Assembly: GCF_014805685.1 (NCBI RefSeq)
Contig: NC_060906.1
Span: 3,195,355 to 3,259,354 of the forward strand
Source: Silurus meridionalis
Taxonomy: Eukaryota; Chordata; Actinopteri; Siluriformes; Siluridae
Reading direction: 5' to 3'
DNA length: 64,000 nucleotides
Made by a program: the position numbers and the translations under genes. Below are positions 21,722-32,161 of this stretch, one piece after another. Each line of letters starts with the position of its first letter. Within the stretch, counting starts at the first letter, position 1. The notes beneath the pieces are model-generated. The model was not told the origin of the DNA. It searched no databases and saw only the letters and a program-made list of their open reading frames with translations.

Positions 21722-21842
21722 CCTGCGTGACCATGCTCTGAAATCTAGCCAATAGGCAAGTCGTGACATCATAGACAGGCGACGTCGTGTAAACCAGGAA
21801 GCTACAAGATGGCTGTGCGGTGGTAGTAACATTGGCTTCTGC
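21722..21842. repeat. Left inverted terminal repeat of the DIRS element
   Basis: Includes GCCAATAGGCAAG and AGGAAGCTACAAGATGGCTG. It is the reverse complement of the right repeat with about ten differences by eye. Confidence 0.8.
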
Positions 21843-21971
21843 AAAGAGAGAAGGTAAGTGCCGCAGGGATGCAGGGAGTGTGGCACGGAGATGCAGCGTC
21901 TCGTTCCTTCGGGGAACTAGGGTTACGTCAGAACCTGAGACGCTCCTTCGAACTCGAGCTGCGTCGAAACG

Positions 21972-22690
21972 CTATGGGAACGAGTGTCCAATCACGCCAC
22001 ACTGACCAGACCCTGCCAAAAGAGTGAGGGCCTCGGCACCAGTACGCAGGACAGTGGAGCCCGGGGTGGCTCTGAGGTCGAGGCTATAGAACCTGACAAA
22101 GGTTAGCGGGGTGGACCAACCTGCAGCGCCACAGACGTCCCTGCACCGACCACATCCAAGGACTCGTCCTGTGGAGTAAGCACCCAGTGCTCGCACTGGA
22201 CACAGCCGGGTCTCATAACCCCTGGTCGGGGGCTATAAACAGAGGAAGGCAGAATGCCTGTAACACGACACATCATGTGGGAGCACCCAGCCTCATGTAA
22301 AGAACACTCTGGCCATGCCAGGGGGCAACTCCAGGTGGGACGAGGCAACTGCCAAGTCCCAGACAGGCACTCCGAGTCGCGTCCCGGGCCACAGCCTCCG
22401 GGCGCCGCTGAGGAAACGTGTCACCAATGGGACCTACCCAGCAAACACGGAAACCCTCAGGGTCGAAAGGGTTAACCCTGCGGCAAACTGTACCTGCAAA
22501 AACACCAGAACTGAACCGACCGGGCAGTTAACTGGGTCCAAGTCATGGTGCTCACACCGTGACACAGTCGCCATCGTGCGGCGTACGACCTCCTCGTGAA
22601 GGGAGCTCTGGAGTGAAGATAGGCCTCTACTACCTCGGTAGAAAGAACAGCTGCTACAAACCGTGCCCAATCAGGGGCCACAGTCTCCAC
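21972..22690 (-). pseudogene. DIRS tyrosine recombinase
   Basis: The N-terminal part reads VLSTEVVEAYLHSRAPFTRR, then YAARWRLCHG, and in another frame LDPVNCPVGSVLVFLQVQF, the usual DIRS recombinase N-terminus. The C-terminal part contains GWSTPLTFVRFYSLDLR, which holds the catalytic tyrosine context (FYSLD). The enzyme inserts the circular DNA intermediate and replaces integrase in this class. The middle, with the catalytic arginines, is frameshifted and appears shortened. Confidence 0.75.
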
Positions 22691-22769
22691 AACACCGGGC
22701 GGGGGTGAAGCAGGGTTCCGCCCGCCAACGAGGTGCTACCCGGAGGAGACAGACTCCCTACCGGCGAAC

Positions 22770-23752
22770 CTATTCCAGAACTCCCGAGAGCAGCGCAATC
22801 GGGGAAAGGCGTACAGGCGTAGCCTCGGCCAAGACCGTCCCACGGCAGCCACTGTCTCGACAGGGCATCTGCTCAGACATCAAACAAGAGGACCTCCTGC
22901 GGCAGTTGCAGCTGCCCCACAGGTGGTTGATGTACGAAACCACCGCAGTATTGCCTGTGCGGATCAACACATATCGATCTCTAAGGACTGGGAGGAAGTG
23001 TTGTAACCCCAACAACACTGCCAGCATCTCGCAGCAACCTATGTGCCACAAGAGACATGGGCCGCTCCACAGACCCTGGGAACAGCATTTAAATGCTGAA
23101 CCGGCAGGTGCTCTAACGAGCCAACATCAACTAATCGTCAATATAATACAGAATGCGGATGCCCTGAAGCTGCAGCGGGGTCAGTGCCGCGTTCACGCAC
23201 TCTGTAAAGGCACGGGGTGAGGGCGCTAGGCCGCACGGAAGGACCGATATTGGTAAGCTTCGCCCCGAAAGAAACCTCAGGAACCTCCCGTGCGCGCCGA
23301 AAGACGGCTGCATGGGAGCATGCAACCACCAGATCTAGCGTATGACAAATCAGTCCCTGGACTTGACCTGAGACACGACCTCTCTAAATGAGAAACCTGA
23401 ACCCGAGCCTCAAAAGTGAGGGTTCAAGTAGCGGAGATCCAGAATGGGATGCAACCCACCGTCCTTCTTCAGAACAACGAAGCACGGGCTGTAGCAGCCT
23501 GACTCTCTGAACAAGGAGGAGGGAACCACCTAGATGGCCCAATTCCTCAGGAGAGCATGCGCCCCCTGTCACAGGACCAGAGCCAACCAGGGCGGGACTC
23601 ACCCCGTTGAGCCGGGGAGGAGAAGACACGAACTGAATCGCGCAGCCCTTCTCCACAGTACGCAGGACCTCGAGAGACTCCAGGCAGCCCTCCAGACTGA
23701 CAGAAAGTCTCCACAGGGAGAACCAACCCCTCGGGGCTGGCCCCTGACCCAC
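22770..23752 (-). pseudogene. DIRS reverse transcriptase and RNase H
   Basis: The RT N-terminus (AIQFVSSPPRLNGVSPA) is followed by a block in another frame with RESGCYSPCFVV and KKDGGLHPILDLR. Next come RFLSGRSLPISVLPCGLAPSP and RILYYIDD, whose YIDD is the catalytic box. RNase H follows with CEMLAVLLGLQHFLPVLRD and VLIRTGNTAVVSYINH, where the usual TDN motif reads TGN. This RT-RNase H wording is specific to DIRS. Frameshifts and the altered RNase H motif make it inactive. Confidence 0.8.
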
Positions 23753-23879
23753 TCAGAGCGGCTGGAGCGGTGCTCTGCAGCCGACCACACCTCCTGAGAG
23801 GCGGCGGAACCCCCCGTCCGCAGCAAACATACGGGCGGAATACGGGGAGCAAACAGCTGGAGAAGTTGCGCCCTGAACA

Positions 23880-25300
23880 CGACCCTTGGCAGGGCTAACA
23901 GACAGTCCTCCTGAACCCGAACGGCAGGAGCAGCGTACTGCGGCCGTTAAAGCCCCCTGAGAGGCGGCGGATGACCCCCATCCGCAACGAACTGTCGGGC
24001 GGAAATAAGGGAGTTAACCGCTAGATGGAGGCAGCGTCCTGAACACCCTGTGGCAGGGCCGACAGACCGGCCTCCCGGTGGTGCCAGGGAGGGACGAGCA
24101 CCATAGCATGAGGTGCGCACCGCCCTCCAAGATGCAAGCCATTAGGCCTACGCACCACAGCCTGTTCACTAGAGGCGAGGACGACCCTCAGGCCGTCCAG
24201 CCCCTCCTCGGGTCTAGAGAGTCGCCAGGGGCCCCTAGGACCTCCCCGCAGAGTCGGGTGACAACACTCTCTCACCGGGCTATCTCGCTGTGCCTGGACG
24301 TACCAGGGCGAGGCTGCCGCCGAGCAGCCCCATCGGAGCAGCGAGGAACTACCACTGAAACGCCACTGCGGTCTCCTAAACCCGCCAGCAATCACCCTCA
24401 CCCACAGCGTTACCAGGTCAGGCCAGGAGGGGACACCATGGCGCTCAGAAGGAAGCTCGCATCATCCCCCATACGAGGCCAGTAACACACTCATCATGTG
24501 GAAGCAACCTGTAGGCTGACCTGCCGCGCAGCGCTACCCACCAGAGCCAAGCGGCTCTTTGTAGGCAAACCGATAGCCGTTACAGCTGCAACACTCGGGG
24601 AGAGATAGCTAGCTAGCGTCTCTACCACAAGCGGCATCATCCCGTAGCCGCGCCACTTAGCTCCAATAACATTCGCGCACAGTGAAAGCACTTTGGAAAA
24701 GCACGCGCGCTCACGGGCCTCCAAGGACCCAGACACCTCGGTGCGCAGATCAGGGGAGGCGCTGAGGCTGTGACACAGCACAGAAAACGCACAACCAGCT
24801 CACTGGGTGCGGGCTGCTTCTGCCACATGACCGGCCAAGCTAAATCCAGCTCGGAACTGGCCTGTGCCACGACTTCAAGGAGCTCCATAGACAGCACAGG
24901 CTGTTAGGAGTCCGCAGGCCTGCTAGCATCCACCAGCTCATCCTCCTTGGAGAGAGAGACAAGTAATGCCGCGCTGCCCGCACCGGGAGAAGAAGCAGCC
25001 GCCAGGCATGCTTCCCCTAATTTCCCGAAATTTCATCCACCTCGGAGGAAGAAATACGGAGCACCGCGTCACACACACCGGGTACCATCGAGAGCCAAAG
25101 CCACAAAGGAGAGGGCTCACCTCGGAGAGCGCTCTCTGAAATTCTCCCAACTCGGAGGAAGAATATGGAGCATCGCGTCACACACACCGGTAGAAGAACC
25201 GTTTCCAAACGAGCACAATCCCTGGGGGACGGGAGCTCGGCTAGCAGCCCGGAGCGCATAGCCACACGGCAAAAACGCTAACAACCGATACCCTTGAGAG
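23880..25300 (-). pseudogene. DIRS gag-like region
   Basis: Proline/alanine/arginine-rich broken frames. A block with MELLEVVAQASSELDLAWP followed by PAPSELVVRFL resembles the capsid-like part of fish DIRS gag. No zinc knuckle is seen. Position (first in the minus-strand order) supports the call more than sequence does. Confidence 0.6.
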
Positions 25301-25459
25301 CCGACTAAGCACTCTCCTAAGCTAAGCAAATAACACATCGGCTGCGTGTCACCCCCCCCGAAATGAATCGGGGCAAGCAGGAGACACGCAGACGGAATTC
25401 TGCCTGCATATATGCTCATGCTTGCACAGATAACACACTCAAACCGCTTACCTGAACGA

Positions 25460-25590
25460 GCAGAAGCTAATGTCGCTACCACCGCACAGCCATCTTGTAG
25501 CTTCCTGGTTTACGCGACGTCGCCTGTCTATGACGTCACGGCTTGCCTATTGGCTAGATTTCACACGTGGTTCAGAGCGTGGTCACGCGT
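25460..25590. repeat. Right inverted terminal repeat of the DIRS element
   Basis: Reverse-complement partner of 21722-21842. An inverted arrangement is the DIRS hallmark. Confidence 0.8.
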
Positions 25591-25641
25591 TTTGATGCAG
25601 CTCCAGTTCCTGAAGGGGAACATATATTAGTAGTCAATGTT

Positions 25642-26714
25642 AAAATATAATAATAATAGTAATAATAATAATAATAGTGTGAATAGAGACATTATTAAAG
25701 ACTTATTTTTGCCAAAGTTGAGATGTTTATTTTCAATGTTAATATTTGAATGATTATTTCATTCAGATATGGACACAAAACTATTTTGTTACTCATATTA
25801 GCTACATAAGTTCAATCAGTCACACAAAAGTAATGTAAATAAATATAGATTCAGTGTGATTAGGGCGCTATTTTAAAGTATATAAATTAGGGGGAAAATA
25901 AACATATTTAAGTAACTTTACTGACGTGGAATTTTCAGGCAGCAGTGGGCATCGAATCGGATGGAACTGTTAAAATCACTACAAAATATTAACTTTTATA
26001 TTGATTAAATTATGCATATTTTTTTTAGACATAGTAATGTCCTTAACAACCTTTACATTTTACTCCTCTGCAATTTATTAGCGATCATGCAGTAATTCAA
26101 GGCTTTCCGTTTCAGGATGTAACGCTGATGTTTATCACTGTTCTTGGGATTTTCACTCTAAAAGAAGCTTTTTAAATTCCATAACCATGTTATAATCCAT
26201 TATGAACATATATCACTTGTAGATTATGACTGATGATTAAGTGGAAACTAAATTATTAGTGAATGCTGGTGAAATTGGAGAAACCACGTGATCAGCGTGT
26301 AGGACACATGGGGAGACCGGGGAAGACCTTTTAAATAGTAGTTAATAAACAAATAAAAGTGCATATTAAGCTGCAAAAAATAATAAATAAAATAACAAAG
26401 TCTTTTCACCTTTATGTGAAGAACGTGGTGGTTCGGCTGTGGAGATTTTTGCATGCAGTAGCCGCTGCGGCTGGATGGTCCGGGATGCTGAGAAAATGGT
26501 GCTGTCACATCCTTTGATACTGAACACCTCACATCAGCTAACAGCTATTTTTCACAACCTTAACACACAACATATGACAGCACAACGTAGATCTGGTTAT
26601 GAAACCACACTCTTAAAGACAGAAAACTTCACCATTAAGCCTCTTCTCGGCCTCATTCAGCTGTAGTAGTGCTGTGTGATCTACTAGACTTTATAGATTT
26701 AGATGGTTTTGATG
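25642..26714. other. No supported gene; AT-rich
   Basis: Starts with a second AAT-rich tract flanking the DIRS element. Otherwise AT-rich without recognisable domains, exons or repeats. Confidence 0.6.
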
Positions 26715-27280
26715 ACACACATGATTTGCCCTAAACACATTGAACAAGAGACCTCTTGTAGGTCTGATCTTTTAGATACGGCCCTGGAAGAGGGGGATTG
26801 CCTATATGTAGATGTTCATATTTAAAACCTTTTGATGATGTGTATTTATGTGGATATGCGGTTTTAAGATTACCTGATGTAATAGTTGAAGCTAAATCAT
26901 TACCATACACATCTGCACACAGCTGCAGAGTTGGTGGCACTTACAAGAGCATGTCAGTTGTCTAAAGGTAAAGTAGTGACTATATACACTGATTCTAAGT
27001 CTGCTTATGGTGTTGTGCATGATTGTGCAAAAACATGGAAGCAAAGAGACTTTAAAACAGCTGATGGAAAGCCTATAGCACATTTTAATCTCATAGACGA
27101 CCCTTTAAATGCTGTTCAACTCCCTGCCAAGGTGGCCATAGTGAAGGTTAAAGGACATGCCGCAGGTTATTCAGAGGAAATTCAGGGAAACACGTTAGCG
27201 GATAAAGTAGCTAAGAAAGCAGCAAAACAACCAGTAGATTTGGACATAATACATACAAACCCTGAGATCTCGATGATGTC
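26715..27280 (+). pseudogene. Endogenous retrovirus pol: RT-RNase H linker and RNase H
   Basis: An old retroviral pol copy. A linker with LDTALEEGDCLYVDV is followed by RNase H, AELVALTRACQLSKG then VTIYTDSKSAYGVVHD (the TDS catalytic context), and VAIVKVKGHAAG with NTLADKVAKKAA near its end. It resembles the gamma/epsilon type of retrovirus. Stops and frame changes occur before the RNase H. A LINE insertion splits it from the integrase part at 30321. No gag, LTR or envelope was seen in the window. Confidence 0.8.
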
Positions 27281-27289
27281 GAGATAACC

Positions 27290-27943
27290 GTGTTTCGAGC
27301 CGACAGAAACGCAGCTCTGTGCGGTAAGACTCGCGGTGGTGGCGTGTGTGTTTATATCAACACGGAATGGTGTAAGAACTCTGTGCTCGTTTCATGCTAC
27401 TGCTCATCGCTAGTGGAGTTTGTGACTGTTAGATGCAGACCTTTTTATTTACCACGGGAATTTACAACTGTTTACATCGTCGGAGTGTACATTCCTCCCA
27501 GTGCTAATGCTAAGGAGGCACTGAGTGAACTCTACGGCGCTATTAGCGACCTGCAGAATGCTCACCCCGACGGATTGTTTATTATCACCGGAGATTTCAA
27601 CCATGTGAATCTCAAGACTGTGCTTCCTAAACTCCATCAGCATGTGGACTTTGCAACGAGAGGAGCGAACACGCTGGATCTTGTTTACACAAACATCCCC
27701 GGCGCGTATCGTGCGGAGCCCCGCCCCCATCTCGGATACTCAGACCACTGCTCTGTTATGTTGATTCCAGCATACAGACCGCTCATCAGGCGCTCTAAAC
27801 CGGTTCTGAAACAGGTGAAAACCTGGCCAGAAGGAGCTACTTCTGCTCTTCAGGACTGTTTTGAGTGCACTGACTGGGACATGTTTAGAGAGGCTGCAAC
27901 CACGGCGATTCCATCAACTTGGAGGAGTACACATCATCAGTGA
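27290..27943 (+). pseudogene. L2 LINE endonuclease domain
   Basis: A 217-residue open stretch starting [20 protein letters not shown], with [23 protein letters not shown] (the GDFN catalytic block) and [10 protein letters not shown] (the SDH catalytic block). These are the AP-endonuclease-like residues that cut target DNA. It lacks the N-terminal catalytic N and E region because of 5' truncation and ends at a frame break near 27943. Confidence 0.85.
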
Positions 27944-27999
27944 CCTGCTACATCAGCAAGTGCGTTGAAGATGTGACCATCTCCAAGACCATCACTACA

Positions 28000-28341
28000 C
28001 GCTCAACCAGAAGCCGTGGATGACTGCAAATGTGCGTGCGCTGTTAAAACAAAGAGACTCTGCCTTCAGAACAGGGGACAAGGCGGCCTTAAAACAGCAA
28101 GGGCCAAACTGTCCCGTGCTATCAGAGAGGCGGCGCGCGAAGAAAATCCACGACCACTTCCAGGACAGTGGAGACACTCGGCGCATGTGGCAGGGCATTC
28201 AGGCGATCACGAATTACAAGACCACATCACCTGCTTGTGACCGTGACGCCTCCCTCCCAGATGCGCTGAACGACTTCACGCCCGGTTTGAGGTACAGAAC
28301 AATGTGGTGGCGAGGAAGACCATCCTCCTCCCACTGACCAG
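28000..28341 (+). pseudogene. L2 LINE linker between endonuclease and RT
   Basis: [20 protein letters not shown] followed by an [11 protein letters not shown] block and [23 protein letters not shown] in shifting frames, the usual linker of this LINE family. At least two indels separate it from both neighbours. Confidence 0.75.
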
Positions 28342-29421
28342 GTGCTCTGTCTAACCACAGCTGAAGTGAGGAAAACTCTATGCAGAGTTAACCCACGGAA
28401 GTCTGCTGGACCTGACAGCATTCCTGGCAGAGTGCTCAGGGAATGTGCAGAACAACTAGCAGATGTCTTCACTGACATCTTCAACATCTCCCTGAGCAGT
28501 AACATTGTTCCCACGTGCCTCAAGACAACGACCATCGTTCCTGTGCCAAAGAAATCGACTGTCTCCTGCCTCAATGACTATCGTCCCGTCGCGCTCACAC
28601 CCATTGTGATGAAGTGCTTCGAGAGGCTTGTCATGAGGCACATCAAGACACAGCTTCCACCCTCCCTGGACCCCATGCAGTTTGCGTATCGTCCAAACCG
28701 TTCCACGGACGATGCCATCTCCACAACCCTCCACCTGGCCCTCACCCACCTGGACAACAAGGACTCATACGTACGAATGCTGTTCATTGATTTCAGTTCA
28801 GCATTCAACACAATCATTCCCCAGCACCTGATCGAGAAGCTGAACCTTCTGGGCCTGAACACCTCTCTCTGCAACTGGATCCTGGATTTCCTGACTGGGA
28901 GACCTCAGGCAGTCCGGATCGGGAACAGCATCTCCAGCACCACCACACTGAGCACTGGAGCCCCTCAAGGCTGTGTGCTCAGTCCACTGCTGTTCACTCT
29001 GCTGACTCACGACTGTGCACCAACGCACAGCTCGAATCATATCATCAAGTTCGCTGATGACACGACCGTGGTGGGTCTAATCAGCAGGAACGACGAGTCA
29101 GCATACAGAGAGGAGGTGCAACGGCTAACAGCCTGGTGTGGAGCAAACAACCTGTCTCTGAATGTGGACAAAACGAAAGAGATGGTTGTGGACTTCAGGA
29201 GAGCACAGAGCGACCTATCTCCAGTGATTATCGATGGATCCTCTGTGGAGATTGTCAAGAGCACCAAATTCCTTGGTGTTCATCTGGCAGACAACCTCAC
29301 CTGGTCACTTAACACCAGCTCCATCACCAAGAAAGCCCAGCAGCGTCTCTACTTCCTGAGAAGGCTGAGGAAAGCCCACCTCCTCCCCCATCCTGTCCAT
29401 GTTCTACAGAGGGACCATTGA
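28342..29421 (+). CDS. L2 LINE reverse transcriptase, long intact frame
   Basis: An uninterrupted 359-residue frame covering fingers and palm: [29 protein letters not shown] block, [33 protein letters not shown] (first Asp), [13 protein letters not shown], and FADD at residues 237-240. The thumb continues (TKFLGVHL). The Met is internal, since the protein normally begins with the endonuclease. It breaks near 29400 and resumes in another frame. Catalytic residues are intact although the element as a whole is not. Confidence 0.9.
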   Translation: MLCLTTAEVRKTLCRVNPRKSAGPDSIPGRVLRECAEQLADVFTDIFNISLSSNIVPTCLKTTTIVPVPKKSTVSCLNDYRPVALTPIVMKCFERLVMRHIKTQLPPSLDPMQFAYRPNRSTDDAISTTLHLALTHLDNKDSYVRMLFIDFSSAFNTIIPQHLIEKLNLLGLNTSLCNWILDFLTGRPQAVRIGNSISSTTTLSTGAPQGCVLSPLLFTLLTHDCAPTHSSNHIIKFADDTTVVGLISRNDESAYREEVQRLTAWCGANNLSLNVDKTKEMVVDFRRAQSDLSPVIIDGSSVEIVKSTKFLGVHLADNLTWSLNTSSITKKAQQRLYFLRRLRKAHLLPHPVHVLQRDH

Positions 29422-29760
29422 GAGCATCCTGAGCAGCTGCATCACTGCCTGGTTTGGGAATTGCACCGTCTCGGATCGCAAGACCCTACAGAGGATAGTG
29501 AGGACAGCTGAGAAGATCATCGAGTCTCTCTCCTCTATCATGGACATTTACACCACACGCTGCATCCGCAAAGCACACAGCATTGTGGACGATCACACAC
29601 ACCCTCACACACATACTTTACCCTCCTACCATCAGGAAAACGGTTCCGAAGCATTCGGGCCGTCACAACAAGACTGTGTAACAGTTTTTTCCACAAGCCA
29701 TCAGGCTTCTCAACACAAAGAACTGAACAGAACTCACACACACTCACTTACACACGCACA
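29399..29760 (+). pseudogene. L2 LINE RT thumb and C-terminus
   Basis: [27 protein letters not shown] and QRIVRTAEKIIESL, then the CIRKAHSIVDD block, closing the ORF of this family. A one-base change separates it from the preceding RT frame. Confidence 0.8.
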
Positions 29761-30320
29761 CACACACACTCACTGTGTGTTACTGTTACTGAACTGTACA
29801 ACCTGGACTAAACACAATCATCACTCATCTCAACCCACTCCACCACCATTTATATATTTATTATTATTTATACTATGTTATTTACTATGTTTACATGCTG
29901 TTTTTGCACCTTTAATACCAAATAGAATGTTTACATGCGGTCTTTGCACCTCCTTGCTGCTGTTTTTTGCACTACATTGCTCTGTTCTGTTGTACTTTTT
30001 CCTGGGTATAGTTTTTACATTTCACCTCATACAGTACTGTATACTTAAGTATACAGTAGGTTTACTAGTCGGCGCTATACTTGGTTTTTGTCTTTTGTCT
30101 TGTCTTGTGTTGTCTGTCCGCACTCTGTCTGTCTGTACTGTTCTTTTGTTTGCACTGTTTGCACCAGGCTGCACTCGATGCACTTTATGTTGTTTTGTTG
30201 TTTAGTGTAGCACCAGGGTTCTGGAGGAACGTTGTTTCGTTTTTACTGTGTACTGTGTACCACTGTGTATAGTAAAAATGACAATAAAAGCCACTTGACT
30301 TGACTTGACTTGACTTGACT
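29761..30320 (+). other. L2 LINE 3' UTR and (TTGAC)n tail
   Basis: AT-rich 3' region with ATGACAATAAAAGCCACTTG, then repeated TTGAC to the target duplication. It contains long T-rich open frames with no domain. Confidence 0.75.
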
Positions 30321-30594
30321 TGATGTCACATATCTCCAATATACCAGATATTGACCTAAAAATACTTCAGAGTCAGCCTACTGAGGAGGACATCAAGTAT
30401 TGGGCTTCTAAACAATGGAAATCAGATTCTGCTGCTATCATTAGAGATGTAAATGGAAAAATTGCTCTGCCTAAACTAGCTTAATAGTGTTAGTGAAGCA
30501 TTACCATGGGATGTCACACATTAGCATAGCTAAAGTCATACAGGCTATAAACACATTATACTGTATTGCTGATGTAGCTAAAACCAGAGGTGGC
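30321..30594 (+). pseudogene. Endogenous retrovirus pol: integrase N-terminus
   Basis: Continuation of the retroviral pol after the L2 insertion. It starts with the duplicated TGATGTC, then reads LKILQSQPTEEDIKYW, and after a frame change a zinc-finger-like HYHGMSHIS segment, the HH half of the HHCC domain. It ends where a hAT-like terminus starts. Stops show it is dead. Confidence 0.7.
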
Positions 30595-30740
30595 AAAAGT
30601 ACACACATCCTTTACTTAAGTAGAAGTGCAGATACTCATGTTTTAAAATACTCGGGGAAAAGTTGAAGTACTGATTATACTTTTTTACTCAAGTGAAAGT
30701 AAAGAAGTTTTGGCTCTGACATGTACTTATTATTTATTAC
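30595..30740 (+). mobile_element. Tol2-like hAT terminus (left end only)
   Basis: Begins CAGAGGTGGCAAAAGTAC and continues with TTTACTTAAGTAGAAGTGCAG, the subterminal pattern of Tol2-like hAT elements. No matching right end was found in the following kilobase. Confidence 0.65.
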
Positions 30741-31814
30741 TTCTACCTGTTTTAGTGTCACACTGGTAACTGAACCTCACATCATATTGACATTAGGGCT
30801 GTTTATCAAATTAAATATTTAACCACACATTTCTATCTGTTCTAAATATACCATATATTAACACTCCTGTTTTTAAAACTTTAAGCAACATGGACATGGA
30901 GAAATATGGATGCAACATAGAGCATGAAGACAAAAAATTATTGTAAATGTTTTAAAGTAATAATGATGGTTTAAATGACGTAAATCATCAGGACACCAAT
31001 GGAACCTTGCTATGTTTCCACACGGACAGTTAATGAGGTGATACCGGAGAAACTGCACCTCTTCAAGTCAAGAAGCTTTTATCATAATCATACTGATTTA
31101 TGGTCTGTAATGGTTTTATGGGATTTATGGTATAAATCATAGCGATTACAGAATCAGAGAATATTTTTATTCGATGTGAATGTGGTTTATGTAAAAGATG
31201 TTGAGTTTTCTACACATATATTTATTATGTCTGTGAGGTAAATATTCATTGATATTCAGGTTGTTTTAATGAGTTTGTGAAGAGAGATGACATGGCAGAG
31301 CGCGCCCCCTGTCGGTTTACTTTATTTTACAAAATCAAAGCATTTTGTTGTTATTATAAGTGAATACAAAAAAAATTTGACATTTTACAGATTTTAATGA
31401 TGTTTTGTTCTTATCTGTATGATCAATAAAGACAGTAATTTTAGTTTGTTTCTCCATGATAAGGGAAAAACCCACAAAACACAAAATTGTGTGAATCATG
31501 GTGGATTTGGTGTTTGATTTGAGACTTGGTGCATAAATAAAACAAATGTTTGCTGATTAAAAATATTTTTGTGTGGTTTATTTATTTATTTTATATCTAA
31601 TTAAATAAAAAACGTCGTGAATAAATGTATGTTTTGCTGAAGGTTTAAATTTGGCCTCTTTTATATTTATTTATATTTTTTAATAAAACTGATAAAACAG
31701 AAATGTGCGCTGTAACATTGTAACTGAGGTTTGAAATGGTTTGACAGTGGATTTTCCATAGTAAGATTAAGTACACTTTAAGTTCACCCACAGAAATCAA
31801 TCATGAAATTAATA
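30741..31814. other. No supported gene; AT-rich
   Basis: Includes a weak GAAACTGCACCTCTT word near 31050 that could be an eroded opposite hAT end. Otherwise nothing is recognised. Confidence 0.5.
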
Positions 31815-32160
31815 AATGGGACCCAATTCTCACCCACTGTGGTCCCATATCAACCCCATAAAGGGGCCATTTGTGGGTTGACCCATGATTAAGTCATGTC
31901 GGCCCCATAAGGGTCCTTTTTGTAGCCCATTTTGGCCCCATTTCTAACACCTATCTGGGACCCAAATGGGCCCATATAAAGAACACCTATACAGGCCCCA
32001 CTTAGAGCCCACCATGGACCCATCAGTCGCCCTTCTGGGCTAACACACATGGGACCCATGTGGAGCCGATGGACAAATTCTCTGGGCCCCATTTGGGTTG
32101 CCCATGCAGGGCCCAAGTGACAGCCCTTAAAAAACCCACATGGGGCCCACATGAAAATGT
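31815..32160. repeat. Degenerate GGNCCC-rich repeat
   Basis: An irregular array of words such as TGGGACCCA, GGCCCCAT and GGGCCCA spaced 20-40 bp apart. Most are near-palindromic. It ends exactly where ICE1-like coding sequence begins. Confidence 0.75.
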
Positions 32161-32161
32161 T

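Larger units (their letters stand above)
21564..25641 (-). mobile_element. DIRS-type tyrosine-recombinase retrotransposon
   Basis: Has inverted rather than direct terminal repeats: 21722-21842 matches the reverse complement of 25460-25590, both ending near GAAGCTAATGTCGCTACC. Inside on the minus strand are gag-like, RT, RNase H and tyrosine recombinase modules, the DIRS set. Words such as GAACGAGACGCTGC and GGGTTAC near the left end are typical of fish DIRS termini. A further short inverted pair (21564-21584 and 25619-25641) lies outside, against AAT-rich DNA. Many frame breaks. Confidence 0.85.
27281..30320 (+). mobile_element. L2-type (Maui-like) LINE, 5'-truncated
   Basis: About 3.04 kb flanked by a 7-bp target duplication TGATGTC (27274-27280 and 30321-30327). 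It contains an endonuclease domain starting in mid-domain, a long intact RT frame and a 3' region ending ATGACAATAAAAGCCAC followed by (TTGAC)n, typical of fish L2-type tails. 5' truncation is the usual result of incomplete target-primed reverse transcription. Confidence 0.85.

Noticed and set aside
22254..24485. Several plus-strand Pro/Arg-rich frames
   Set aside because: Antisense shadows of the GC-rich DIRS coding region on the minus strand.
29399..30205. 268-residue frame in the L2 3' region read as a membrane protein
   Set aside because: Only the first part is the RT thumb; the hydrophobic tail is T-rich 3' UTR.
30595..31070. Complete Tol2-like non-autonomous element
   Set aside because: The left terminus is clear, but the only right-end candidate (GCACCTCTT near 31052) is poor and no 8-bp duplication is seen.
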